Below are positions 10,101 to 18,763 of a stretch of 37,377 bases of DNA, in pieces; position 1 is the first letter of the stretch, and each line of letters begins with the position of its first letter. Position numbers and translations under genes: made by a program. The notes under the pieces were generated by a model, which did not search any database, was not told where the DNA came from, and saw nothing but the letters and a program-made list of their open reading frames with translations. The DNA is taken from assembly GCA_025359845.1 (NCBI GenBank), contig JANYDT010000235.1, positions 1 through 37,377 on the forward strand, in the 5' to 3' direction. The stretch comes from Acidimicrobiia bacterium (GTDB lineage Bacteria > Actinomycetota > Acidimicrobiia > Acidimicrobiales > JANYDT01).

Positions 10101-10471
10101 ATCCGCCCAGAAGAATTGGCCGCCGCGTTGACACGGCCGTTGTGCTCGACCCGGCTGCACTCGACCGGTTGCGGTCGATCGCAACGACCCCCGAAGCGAT
10201 GGCGCGCTTGGTGTCGTCGTTCCTCGACAACGGCGTTTCGATCGTGACCCAGCTCACCGCGGCGGCCGCGTCCGACGACGTCGATGGGCTGCGGCGCCAG
10301 TCACACACGCTCAAGTCCAACGCCGCCAGTTTCGGCGCCACCGACCTGGCCGAGTTTTGCGCGCAGCTCGAAGCGCAGTCCCGTGCCGGCGTGCTCGTGG
10401 GAGCGGCCGAGTTAGTGGCGCGCATAGCGACCGCCTTCGCCGACGTACGCGCCACCCTCGCCCTCGCCTGA
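7153..10471 (+). pseudogene. Multi-GAF hybrid histidine kinase, frameshifted and lacking the kinase core
   Basis: Read across frames, this encodes five GAF sensor domains (about 7290-7740, 7800-8260, 8340-8760, 8820-9290, 9370-9800). A response-regulator receiver fragment (9858-10120, phospho-Asp in [11 protein letters not shown], Lys in YLSKP) and an HPt domain (10140-10471, phospho-His in SHTLKSNAA) follow. The start is GTG with GAGGAG four bases upstream. The histidine-kinase dimerisation and ATPase domains and the first third of the receiver are missing at a junction near 9852-9858. The frame is interrupted near 8108, 8306, 8659, 9703, 9720 and 10130, each restored by adding one base, mostly in G or C runs. 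The protein segments remain well conserved. It is either a recent pseudogene or uncorrected sequence in a repeat-rich gene. Confidence 0.8.
8308..9520 (+). repeat. Internal GAF-module repeat (two copies, about 1,040 bases apart)
   Basis: The stretches at about 8308-8480 and 9348-9520 encode nearly the same module (S-L-E-L-Q-T-A-T-S, then HPGDLKTVLDG or NPGDLRTVLDG, then LVGAEFGTV-LRRGD). A second linker element encoding SNAKLF-DLD-AL recurs at about 7735, 8760 and 9795. These repeats could promote recombination or assembly collapse. Confidence 0.7.
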
Positions 10472-10480
10472 GCCACGACT

Positions 10481-10523
10481 CCTTGTGCTGGCAGTCGCTC
10501 CAGGAGCGACCTCGCGCACAAGG
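10481..10523 (+). promoter_or_regulatory. Two-tier hairpin between sensor and regulator genes
   Basis: An outer stem CCTTGTGC/GCACAAGG (10481-10488 with 10516-10523) encloses an inner stem GTCGCTC/GAGCGAC (10494-10500 with 10504-10510) with a CAG loop. It lies between the HPt end and the next ATG at 10555. It could be a terminator without a T tract or an mRNA processing or regulatory element. Function is inferred from shape and position only. Confidence 0.45.
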
Positions 10524-10554
10524 AGGCAGATCAAACACGCGAGACTCGGCGGCG

Positions 10555-11650
10555 ATGACGGACAACTCTGCTGCAACCGTGCTGGTCGTCGACGACGACC
10601 CGCTGAACCGAACCATGCTCTCGATGTCGCTTACCGGCCTCGGGCATCGTGTGATCGGGCAGGGAGTGGGCTGGAGGCGATCGAGCAACTGCGCGACGCG
10701 TCCGTCGACGTGGTGCTGACCGACATCGAGATGCCCGAGATGGACGGCTACGGGCTGCTGCGTCACCGCGCCGCCGATGTTCGTCTGAAGGCCATCCCGT
10801 TCATCGTGATCTCCGGGGTCGACGCCATGGAGTCGATCGTCGAGTGCATCAAGCTCGGGCCGAGGACTACCTGCCGAAGCCGTTCGATCCGGTCCTGCTC
10901 CACGCCCGTCTGGGTGCGTGCCAAGACAAGAAACGGATGACCGACGAGCTGCGTGACCTCAACGAGCACCTTGGCGAACGGGTCGACGAGAAGGTCCGAG
11001 AAGTGGAACGGCTCACGATGTTGCGGCGTTTCGTGAGTCCACAGTTGGCCGAAGCGATTGCCAGTGGCGGCGAGTCGATCCTGGCGAGCCACCGCCGCGA
11101 GATCACCGTGCTGTTCTGCGACCTGCGCGGGTTCACGTCGTTCTCCGAGACGGCCGAGCCCGAGGAGGTGATGGACGTGCTGCGCGAGTTTCACAACGCC
11201 GTGGGTCCGATGATCTTCGAGCATGAGGGCACCATCGCCCAGTTCACGGGCGACGGCATGCTGGTGTTCTTCAACGACCCCGTCCAGCTCGCCGATCCGT
11301 CCTGGAACGCCGTGCAACTCGCGATCGCCATGCGTCAACGGACGGGCGAACTTTCGACCGCGTGGCGGCGCCGAGGTCACGATCTGACGCTCGGCATCGG
11401 CATCGCGGGCGGGTTCGCGACCTGCGGCGAGATCGGGTTCGAGGGACGGACCGAGTACACCGCGATCGGCACGGTGGTGAACCTGGCGGCGCGGGTTTGC
11501 GCGATCGCTCCTGGCGGCCAGATCCTGGTGACCAACCGGGTGCACGTAGCGGTGGAGGAGCGGGTAGAGGCCCGTGCGCTCGATGATGTCGAGTTCAAGG
11601 GCCTCAGCCGGCCCATCCCCATCTGCGAGGTCGTCTCGCTGGTGAGGTGA
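10555..11650 (+). pseudogene. Response regulator fused to adenylate/guanylate cyclase, frameshifted twice
   Basis: The reassembled product is a receiver domain (VLVVDDDPLNRTML, phospho-Asp in LTDIEMPEMDG, YLPKPFD), a short coiled-coil linker (about 10930-11040) and a class III nucleotide cyclase domain. The cyclase has the metal-site segment VLFCDLRGFTSFSE, the GDGMLVFFND motif and a NLAARV helix. It would make cyclic nucleotide under phosphorelay control from the adjoining sensor gene. Frame breaks lie near 10669 and 10858, each repaired by one extra G in a short G run. The cyclase portion is open from about 10844 to 11650. Whether the breaks are biological or technical is unclear. Confidence 0.75.
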
Positions 11651-11769
11651 AGTGCTCGACTTCCGTCCCGATGAAGCCATCTTGTGGCGACTACTGGACC
11701 CGTACAGTAGACGATCACCCCCGCCGCATGCGGCTCAGAAACGCCTGTGTACGGGCCAGCCGAAGGGAG

Positions 11770-12660
11770 TTACCCGCCGATTGTGGCACCCAGGTACTTC
11801 GTGAGGATGGCCTTGAACCTTCCGTCGGTCTTCATCTTGGCCAATGCGCCGTTAAGCGCCTTGGTCAGATCGGGGTTGCCTTTCGCCACCACCAAACCAT
11901 AGCTTTCGCCCGCGTTTTCGAATACCTTGCTGATGACCAACGCACCCCCCGACTTGGTCGCGGCGTAGGCGTTTGCAGGAAAGTCTTGCACGGCGCCGTC
12001 GACTTGCTTAGTAGTCAGTGCGGCTACAAGTTTGTCGGATCCTGAAAACTCCTTGATCGTGTAAGCGTCCGCCTCAGCCTCGGCTTTGGCAAACGTGGCT
12101 CCGGCAGGCACCCCCACGATCTTGTTTTCGAACGCGGAAAGGTCGTTGAGGGCGGCGTCGGCGGAACGCACGAGAATCGACTGATGCACGGTGAAGTACG
12201 CGTCGGTGAAGTCCATGCGTTGCTTGCGGACATCGTTGATCGTGACGGAGCTGGCGATGACGTCGCAATCGCCGTTCGCAAGGGCAATGAAGATTCCCTT
12301 GAATGGCGTCGTGCGAAACTCGGCCCTGAGCCCAAGGGTGGTGGCCGCGGCCCTGACGATATCGGCGTCGATGCCCACGACCGTCCCGTCCGAGCCGTTT
12401 TCGAAGTACTCGAACGGAGCGTAGGGAATGTCGGAACAGACTGTCAGCTGGCCCGATTGCTTCGTTTTCACACGGACCGGATCGGCGGTCGCACTATCGG
12501 TAGGGGCACTTTCGCTCGGCCCTACCGAGGGGAGGGGGGCCAACGAGTCGGCCGGCGCGTCCACGCTCGTGGCGACTGCCTTCTTCTTCGAACCACACGA
12601 AGCACCCACAAGGGCCAGGGTCACCAGCAGGCCGATGCCTAATGAACGAGGGAGTTTCAC
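11770..12660 (-). CDS. Amino-acid-type ABC transporter substrate-binding lipoprotein
   Basis: A 296-residue family 3 (SBP_bac_3) solute-binding protein. An N-terminal signal (LGIGLLVTLALVGASC) ends in a lipobox-like Cys at about 22, predicting anchoring outside the membrane. A Ser/Ala/Pro-rich spacer follows, then the binding domain: VCSDIPYAPFEYF, IDADIVRAAA, DVIASSVTINDVRKQRMDFT. The start is GTG at 12660 with AGAGG eight bases upstream. Upstream in-frame codons lack signal-peptide character. No permease or ATPase gene lies next to it, so it is an orphan binding protein here. Polar amino acids are the likely ligands from family membership. Confidence 0.88.
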   Translation of the reverse strand: MKLPRSLGIGLLVTLALVGASCGSKKKAVATSVDAPADSLAPLPSVGPSESAPTDSATADPVRVKTKQSGQLTVCSDIPYAPFEYFENGSDGTVVGIDADIVRAAATTLGLRAEFRTTPFKGIFIALANGDCDVIASSVTINDVRKQRMDFTDAYFTVHQSILVRSADAALNDLSAFENKIVGVPAGATFAKAEAEADAYTIKEFSGSDKLVAALTTKQVDGAVQDFPANAYAATKSGGALVISKVFENAGESYGLVVAKGNPDLTKALNGALAKMKTDGRFKAILTKYLGATIGG

Positions 12661-12701
12661 GATGGATACCTCTTGGCTGGATGACTGGCGGACTAGGCGG
12701 A

Positions 12702-13397
12702 CTAGACGAACAGGTTCTGTTGCATGGGCGCGGTACGGGCGATGCCCCACGGGAGGCTGTCCATGAAGACCCAACTCCTTCGGTGTATGGAACTCGGACC
12801 CCACGAATGCAACGCCATCTTATGACGCGGGCACGGGTAGCCCTTGTTCTCGGCAAAGTTGTAGGCCGGAAAGTGTTCGTCCTCGGCTCGCATCAACCGG
12901 TCTCGCGTGACCTTGGCCAGCACCGACGCGGTGGAGATCGACAGGCAGAGCGCGTCTCCCTTGATCAATTTGGTCACGTTGCCGGTCTCCACGAAATCCC
13001 AGTTGCCGTCGATGAGCACGTGATCAGGGGTCATGCCCAGTCCTGCGATGGCCCGGCGGGCCGCCAGCTTTTGCGCCGCCGACATGCCCATAGCATCGCA
13101 TTCGTCGTGGCTGACCATGCCCACCGACCACGCCACGCACCAGTCGGCCAGCCGATCGAAAAGGCGTTCGCGTTCTCGTTCCGTCAACATCTTCGAGTCC
13201 CGCACACCGTTGACCCTTCGATCTTGGGGCAACACGCAGGCGCCGACGGCCAACGGCCCAGCCCACGCTCCTCTCCCGACCTCGTCGATGCCCACAACGA
13301 CGTTCGCCCCGTTGGCCCACAAGGCCTTTTCATAGGCCAGAGAAGGCGGTGTCGTCTTCAACAAACGGGCGGCCACGCCATGCACAGTACCGGTCAC
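12702..13397 (-). CDS. rnhB: Ribonuclease HII
   Basis: A 231-residue RNase HII that removes ribonucleotides from DNA and the RNA strand of RNA-DNA hybrids in the cytosol. The family signature GIDEVGRG gives catalytic D38 and E39, with D130 (VLIDGN) and an Asp in KVTRDRLM completing the acidic metal site. The length fits the family. The start is a GTG at 13397, 48 bases from the divergent mannosidase gene. An internal Met-initiated form is less likely. The gene reads toward the binding-protein gene with a gap of about 40 bases. Confidence 0.92.
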   Translation of the reverse strand: MTGTVHGVAARLLKTTPPSLAYEKALWANGANVVVGIDEVGRGAWAGPLAVGACVLPQDRRVNGVRDSKMLTERERERLFDRLADWCVAWSVGMVSHDECDAMGMSAAQKLAARRAIAGLGMTPDHVLIDGNWDFVETGNVTKLIKGDALCLSISTASVLAKVTRDRLMRAEDEHFPAYNFAENKGYPCPRHKMALHSWGPSSIHRRSWVFMDSLPWGIARTAPMQQNLFV

Positions 13398-13445
13398 CCC
13401 AACAGAGCGGCTCGATCCCCAGTAGTGGCGCTACCGTCGCCACCG

Positions 13446-16175
13446 ATGAGCAATGAAAGGAGACCGCGACGGGTCGACATCGTGGCGCACACCCATTGGG
13501 ATCGGGAGTGGTATGCCCCCTTTCCGGTTTTTCGGCACCGCTTGGTGGGCTTGCTCGACGAACTGCTCGACTTGCTCGAGAGCGAAAAGGGTTACGAGCA
13601 CTTCCTCCTCGACGGTCAGATGGCGGTGGTGGATGACTACCTCGAGATCCGCCCCGAGCAGAAGCCGCGGCTGACAGCTTTGGCTCGCGCCGGACGGTTG
13701 GCAATGGGGCCGTGGTACGTCCTCATGGACGAATTCCTCTGCTCGCCCGAGACCATCATTCGGAATTTGCAGCTCGGGCTGGCGAGGGCTCACGAGTTCG
13801 GTGGTGAGAGCGGAGTCGGGTACCTACCCGACATGTTCGGCCACATCGCGCAAATGCCGCAGATCTTGCGCCAAGCCGGGTTCGAGCACGCTGTGGTGTG
13901 GCGGGGTGTGCCGCGCGCCGTTAACCGGACGGGTTTCTGGTGGGATGCGCTCGACGGATCGCGTGTGCGAGCCCAGTTCCTGCCCGTCGGGTACGCCAAC
14001 GGGGCCATGACTCCAAATGATCCGGCCGCGTTCGCTCGCCGGTTGGCCGACCACGAGGCCGAACTGGGCAAGATGCTCGACCTCGCCCCCGACGAGGCCA
14101 TCTTGTGGATGAACGGGACTGACCATCAGTTGCCGCAACCATGGGTTGGATCAGTGGCCGATGCGGTGAATGTCGGCAGCGATCGGTGGTCGCTGCGGGT
14201 AACCAGCCTGAGTGACCACGTACGCGGTGCCCCGACCGACGGGCTCCCGACAATTTGCGGCGAACTCCGAAGCGGGGCCGGGGCCAACCTTCTCATGGGC
14301 ATCGTGTCAAACCGAGTTGACATCCGGGTGGCGGCGGCCAGGGCCGAAGTCGCCCTCGAGCGAAGGGCTGAACCATTCGCGGCATTGTTCCTAGCGCCCG
14401 CGCAATGGCCCGCTCGAGAGCTGGCCTGGGCGTGGCGGGAGGTGATCCGCAATTCGGCCCACGATTCGATCGGCGCGTGCTCCCACGACGATGTGGGACG
14501 GGCGGTGATGCACCGATACGGCGAGACGACGGCCACCGCCGACGAAATCGCCCGAAACGCGCTCACCGCCCTGGCCCGTTCGTTTGCCTCGGTGGGCGCC
14601 CATGTCGTGAACCCCTCGCATCGGACTCGAAGCGGCATCGTGGAAATTCTGGCGCCGGGCGAAATCCATCCTGAGGATCGCGCTCTGCCGCAGTTACAGG
14701 TGCTTCAAGTACGTCCCACCGTGTTGCTCGATACGACGTTGGCGGCCCATCAGTTGGCCACCGTGCTCGGGCAAATTCGGAGTCAGGCGTACGGGGGGTC
14801 GTTCATCAATGCCATCCACGTCCGCGAAACGGTCGACGGTTTTGACATCGACATGCACGCCGATGCTTATCGCGGCGAGAACCTTCTGGTTGAAGAGATC
14901 AAGCGGGTCTTGTATTCCAAGGCCAAGGTTCGACCCGATGGCGTTGTGCGGGTGCGCATCACCCAGCCGCCGACCGTGCTGGCCCTGGCCCGGGTGACCG
15001 AACTTGACGGCTTCGGCTGGCGGCGATGGACGCTGGAAGAACTCGGCGCCGCTCCGGTGACGACCACCCGCGGAAATGACGGTTCGGTCGGCCTCGATAA
15101 CCAACTCTTGGGCGTCGCTATCGACGCCACGAGCGGTACGCTCACCCTCCAATCGGGCGAGGTCAGCGTCGCCGCGCTCGGCACCGTTGTCGACGACGGC
15201 GACTACGGCGACACGTACAACTACTCCCCTCCTGACCACGACAAAATTATCGACGCACCCTGCTCGGTTTCGATTGAAGTCGAAGCGACGGGGCCGCTCG
15301 TGGCCCGAGCCGTGATCACCAGACGGTACGAGTGGCCCTTCGAAGTCTGCGAGCAGGCTCGAACCGGTCAGGTGACGGCCCTAGTGCGCACATCGGTCGA
15401 GCTGCGGGCGGGAGAGTCATTCGTGCGAATGACCGTCCGATTCGTGAACCCATCGCGCGACCATCGGGTCCGCCTGCATTTCCCCCTCCCCCAGCCATCG
15501 TTCACGAGCGAAGCCGAATGCGCGTTCGCGATCGTCGAGCGCGGGCTCGAGGCCGAGGGAGGGCCGACCGAGCGGGCCCTTCCCACCTATCCGTCGCGCC
15601 GCTTTGTGCGGGCCGGTGGACTCACGGTGGTGCATGAGGGCGTAGGGGAGTACGAGTTGATCGGTATAGATGAGCACGGAGCCCACGAACTTGCGTTCAC
15701 CCTTCTGCGGGCGACAGGCATGCTCTCGCGCGTCGACAACACCAACCGGCCGCTGCCAGCCGGGCCCGCGGACCCGCTGGAAGCACCTCAAATGTGGGGC
15801 CAGGTGGTCGAGCGCCGACTCGCGTTTGGGGTTGGGCCAATCGACCCCTTCGCCGTGGCTGACGATCTGCTCCTGCCGCTGGAGGTGGTCACGGCGATGG
15901 GAGGAGGAACGCGCCAGCCCGAGGGACGAGCGCTCGAAATCCGGGGCGCCGAAGTGTCGGGACTTCGACGGACCGATCTCGATCGCAGCCTAGAGGTTCG
16001 CGTCTGGAACCCGACGGGTGAGGCCACGGCTGTAACGATTCCCGGGCGCCGGGGTAAGTTGGTCGACCTGCGAGGGGCTGAACACGCGACGTGGAACGAC
16101 CAGTTCGAACTGGGGCCGTGGGCCTTCGCGACGGTGCTCATGGAACGGCGCGCGGCCGACACCGTGGGAGAGTGA
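13446..16175 (+). CDS. Glycoside hydrolase family 38 alpha-mannosidase
   Basis: A 909-residue GH38 enzyme that hydrolyses alpha-mannosides, related to mannosylglycerate hydrolase (MngB)-type enzymes. The zinc-site motif AHTHWDREWY is at residues 14-23 and the nucleophile Asp at about 129 (YLPDMFGH). A second region near HDSIGACSHDDV fits the metal and helical domain, and the C-terminal half is beta-sandwich. I chose the ATG at 13446 because the GH38 fold begins immediately after it. It has no signal peptide, so it is probably cytosolic. It overlaps the HIT gene by GTGA. The substrate is unknown; mannosylglycerate or glycan turnover are possibilities. Confidence 0.92.
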   Translation: MSNERRPRRVDIVAHTHWDREWYAPFPVFRHRLVGLLDELLDLLESEKGYEHFLLDGQMAVVDDYLEIRPEQKPRLTALARAGRLAMGPWYVLMDEFLCSPETIIRNLQLGLARAHEFGGESGVGYLPDMFGHIAQMPQILRQAGFEHAVVWRGVPRAVNRTGFWWDALDGSRVRAQFLPVGYANGAMTPNDPAAFARRLADHEAELGKMLDLAPDEAILWMNGTDHQLPQPWVGSVADAVNVGSDRWSLRVTSLSDHVRGAPTDGLPTICGELRSGAGANLLMGIVSNRVDIRVAAARAEVALERRAEPFAALFLAPAQWPARELAWAWREVIRNSAHDSIGACSHDDVGRAVMHRYGETTATADEIARNALTALARSFASVGAHVVNPSHRTRSGIVEILAPGEIHPEDRALPQLQVLQVRPTVLLDTTLAAHQLATVLGQIRSQAYGGSFINAIHVRETVDGFDIDMHADAYRGENLLVEEIKRVLYSKAKVRPDGVVRVRITQPPTVLALARVTELDGFGWRRWTLEELGAAPVTTTRGNDGSVGLDNQLLGVAIDATSGTLTLQSGEVSVAALGTVVDDGDYGDTYNYSPPDHDKIIDAPCSVSIEVEATGPLVARAVITRRYEWPFEVCEQARTGQVTALVRTSVELRAGESFVRMTVRFVNPSRDHRVRLHFPLPQPSFTSEAECAFAIVERGLEAEGGPTERALPTYPSRRFVRAGGLTVVHEGVGEYELIGIDEHGAHELAFTLLRATGMLSRVDNTNRPLPAGPADPLEAPQMWGQVVERRLAFGVGPIDPFAVADDLLLPLEVVTAMGGGTRQPEGRALEIRGAEVSGLRRTDLDRSLEVRVWNPTGEATAVTIPGRRGKLVDLRGAEHATWNDQFELGPWAFATVLMERRAADTVGE

Positions 16176-16600
16176 CCGACTGCCCGTTCTGCGCCATCGT
16201 GGCCGGCGAAGCGGCTGCGGTCACCGTGTTTCGGTCGACGGAGGCGGTGGCCTTTCTTGACCGGTCGCCGGTGTTCTTCGGTCACGTTCTCGTTGTGCCC
16301 TGCGAGCACTATGCAACGCTCGCCGATATGCCGACCGATCTGCTCGGCGGATATTTCGGGGTCGTGCAGCGTATCGCCGCGGTTTTGCCTGCCGCCCTCG
16401 GGTGCGAAGGCACGTGGGTTTCGATCAACAACGGGGTGAGCCAGAGCGTTCCTCATCTTCACGTCCATATCGTCCCCAGGCGCCGTAAGGACGGCCTTCG
16501 GGGCTTCTACTGGCCTCGTGTTCGGTATGGGTCGCAGGAGGAGATTAACGAGGTGGCCGAACGCATCATCGGAATGCTCGATCACCCTGCGCGAAGCTAA
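16172..16600 (+). CDS. HIT-family nucleotide hydrolase/transferase
   Basis: A 142-residue histidine-triad protein. The catalytic HLHVHIVP motif (H95, H97, H99) is complete and an N-terminal CPFC pair (C4, C7) may bind zinc. Branches of this superfamily hydrolyse AMP-linked compounds such as adenosine phosphoramidates or dinucleoside polyphosphates. The GTG start at 16172 overlaps the mannosidase stop (GTGA), so translation is coupled. The gene ends with a four-base convergent overlap with the next minus-strand gene. The exact substrate cannot be assigned. Confidence 0.92.
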   Translation: MTDCPFCAIVAGEAAAVTVFRSTEAVAFLDRSPVFFGHVLVVPCEHYATLADMPTDLLGGYFGVVQRIAAVLPAALGCEGTWVSINNGVSQSVPHLHVHIVPRRRKDGLRGFYWPRVRYGSQEEINEVAERIIGMLDHPARS

Positions 16601-18069
16601 GGGTTGAGGAGCACCTCGCCGCGAGGTTCGGTGGTGGACCATTCCGAGTCGAGTCGGCGACACGTGAGACCGACGACATGGCCAGTGCACTCCCACAACA
16701 GTGCGGGCCGCGGGCCATGCCAGCGCACGGCCGCCGACAGCAGTCCTCCGCCCACCGGAAGCCCGTGGATCTCAACCGGTCCGCCTCGCCAATCCGGCTC
16801 GAAGCCCGACAACAGATCGGCGGAACCGTCGGCCGCCAAAACGACAAGTCGACCGAGGATCGACTCGACGTCGGCCGCCAGTCCGGCTGCCTCCGCGGGC
16901 ACGAAAAGGGCCCCGAACGACGTGGCCGGAACGGCTGGCCGGGGCCATGGGGGCATGGGCCACGGGCCGCCCAACGCGCTCCAGGCTTTGGCTGCAGCCC
17001 GGGCCGCGCCGGTCTCACCGTGACGCGGAAACCATGTGGCGGCGAGAGCCAAAACATAACCCCATCCAGAATTGGAAGGTGCATTCTTGGCCACATACTC
17101 CAGCGCTGCCGCGATCACGGGCATCAGGTGGACTTGATCGGCGGTGATGAGCGCATCCGCGCACAGCGCGGTCGTCGCGAGATCGTTGGCAAAGGCTCCC
17201 TTTCGACCCTGGCGATCTTCGAGTCCGTCGAGCATCGCCGCCGCCCGATCCGTCCACCCCACCTGCGCCGCGGTACGGGCCAGGAGCGCTTGGTCCACCG
17301 TGTTCTCGGGTTTGGCGTCGAATTGGAGAAGGGCCGCGCAGAGTAGCCGGCGGTACTTCGAAGCGAGTGCAGGGTCAGGAAGGTCGAAATGAGCGGCGCC
17401 GCGGCGCTGGCCGTCCCACCCCCGGACGACTTGCTCAGGGCTCGGCAACGCGCCGAAGACCGGAGGGGCGGCAGCGACAGGAGCGGGGCCGAGCGCGACT
17501 ACCACTCGCATGGTCGTTGCGTGCGAGACCGGCATCAGCAGCGCGACCTCGGAAAATGCCGCCGGAAGCTCAGCCGAAGGATGGGCGCGCCGGCCGCGAA
17601 GGCCGGCCAAAAGCACTTCGTTGGAGGCGTCGACCCCGGCGCCCGGCGAAACGCCCACGTTGGAGAGGGCGAGTTGAGGGGCCCCCGACAAGTACACGAT
17701 GGCTTCACCGTGGCATCGTAGGACGGCCCCGTCGAGGGCGAGCGAGGCCTCCTCCGCGTGCACGACGATCGCGATCGCGAAGGGGACCGCAGACTCATTG
17801 GCCACGTCGGTAACGAGCAGATCGTGGCGGCCCTGGCGTATCGTGTAAGTCACCAAAGTGGCGTCGCCGCCCGGTACCCGGACCGACGTTCGAATGACGG
17901 GAGCGTCGCCCACCAGACTTTGGCGAGCAGTGATGGCCGTGGCCGGAATGTGCCAGCGGTCGTCGGCCCCGACCCAGAACTCGATTTGGACGGCTGGATA
18001 CGACAATCGAATGATGCCTCCGTTGCCGACATCCGCCCGGTTCTCCGAGCCTAGGTTTCCCAGTCGCAT
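16597..18069 (-). CDS. Large hypothetical protein, possibly glycosidase-like helical fold
   Basis: A 490-residue protein I cannot place in a named family. The N-terminal part (about 1-200) looks beta-rich. The C-terminal half is Ala/Trp-rich with repeated helical segments (WTDRAAAMLDGL, WGYVLALAATWF, ARAAAKAWSALGGPW). That pattern resembles the alpha/alpha-barrel of some glycan-active proteins (inference from composition and spacing only). There is no signal peptide. It converges on the HIT/mannosidase operon with a four-base overlap and diverges from the ECF sigma gene across 94 bases. A glycan-related role is a guess from its neighbours. Confidence 0.75.
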   Translation of the reverse strand: MRLGNLGSENRADVGNGGIIRLSYPAVQIEFWVGADDRWHIPATAITARQSLVGDAPVIRTSVRVPGGDATLVTYTIRQGRHDLLVTDVANESAVPFAIAIVVHAEEASLALDGAVLRCHGEAIVYLSGAPQLALSNVGVSPGAGVDASNEVLLAGLRGRRAHPSAELPAAFSEVALLMPVSHATTMRVVVALGPAPVAAAPPVFGALPSPEQVVRGWDGQRRGAAHFDLPDPALASKYRRLLCAALLQFDAKPENTVDQALLARTAAQVGWTDRAAAMLDGLEDRQGRKGAFANDLATTALCADALITADQVHLMPVIAAALEYVAKNAPSNSGWGYVLALAATWFPRHGETGAARAAAKAWSALGGPWPMPPWPRPAVPATSFGALFVPAEAAGLAADVESILGRLVVLAADGSADLLSGFEPDWRGGPVEIHGLPVGGGLLSAAVRWHGPRPALLWECTGHVVGLTCRRLDSEWSTTEPRGEVLLNP

Positions 18070-18092
18070 GGGCGGGGCATCATAGGGCGGAG

Positions 18093-18110
18093 CTCACCCG
18101 TCTAGGTGAG
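18093..18110. promoter_or_regulatory. Inverted repeat in sigma-gene divergent promoter region
   Basis: CTCACC at 18093-18098 and GGTGAG at 18105-18110 form a six-base inverted repeat with a six-base loop. It sits in the 94-base gap between a minus-strand gene and the ECF sigma gene. It could be an operator or a small hairpin in the sigma leader. No clear -10/-35 pair is visible. Confidence 0.3.
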
Positions 18111-18163
18111 GGACAATCTCGGTCCATACCATCCAGCGATCGTCTCAGACTCGGAGAGCAATC

Positions 18164-18763
18164 ATGATCCACGACTACGCGCAGACGAGTGACGCCTCGC
18201 TCGTTGTCGCGGTCGGCGGGTGTCAGGCCGCAGCTCTGGCCGAGATCTATCGTCGCCACGGAGGCCCGGTGTTGCGGCTGGCACAACGATTGCTGCGCGA
18301 CGAACGCGCCGCGGAAGACGTCGTCCAGGACGTGTTTCTGGGGCTCTGGAACCATCCCGAGCGCTTCGACGCCGAACGGGGTGCGCTGCGGTCGTTTCTC
18401 CTCATGAAGGCGCACGGCCGGGCCGTTGACCAACTTCGCGCCGAGAGGGCTCGCCGTGATCGGGAGGAACGCGATTTTCGGGCCACCCCTGTCGACGAGT
18501 ATGACCTCGAACGCGAAGTGTGGGACCTCGCCATAGCGGAGCGCGTGCACACGGCCATGGCGACGCTGACCGAGAGCGAGCGTACCGCCATCGGCATGGC
18601 GTACTTCAGCGGACACAGCTACCGCGAAGTTGCTGAGCTACTCGGACAACCAGAAGGGACGGTGAAGAGTCGCATTCGCAACGGTTTGAAGACGTTGCGG
18701 TCGAAGTTGTCCGACGTCGAAATGCGTTTTTCGACCGAAGGTCTTGAACATGGCCAGGGCTAG
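18164..18763 (+). CDS. ECF RNA polymerase sigma factor (SigK-like)
   Basis: A 199-residue ECF sigma-70 factor with region 2 (LRLAQRLLRDERAAEDVVQDVFL, residues about 36-60) and region 4 (ERTAIGMAYFSGHSYREVAELL and GTVKSRIRNGLKTL). It recruits RNA polymerase to a specific regulon when released from its anti-sigma factor. The ATG has GGAGAG five bases upstream. The next gene, encoding a membrane anti-sigma factor, overlaps by 14 bases, so the pair is translationally coupled. The resemblance to SigK/RskA systems is from overall architecture; the inducing signal is unknown. Confidence 0.92.
   Translation: MIHDYAQTSDASLVVAVGGCQAAALAEIYRRHGGPVLRLAQRLLRDERAAEDVVQDVFLGLWNHPERFDAERGALRSFLLMKAHGRAVDQLRAERARRDREERDFRATPVDEYDLEREVWDLAIAERVHTAMATLTESERTAIGMAYFSGHSYREVAELLGQPEGTVKSRIRNGLKTLRSKLSDVEMRFSTEGLEHGQG

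Noticed and set aside
11651-11769. Possible RNA gene between cyclase and binding-protein genes
   Set aside because: I could not fold a tRNA-like or other recognisable RNA structure.
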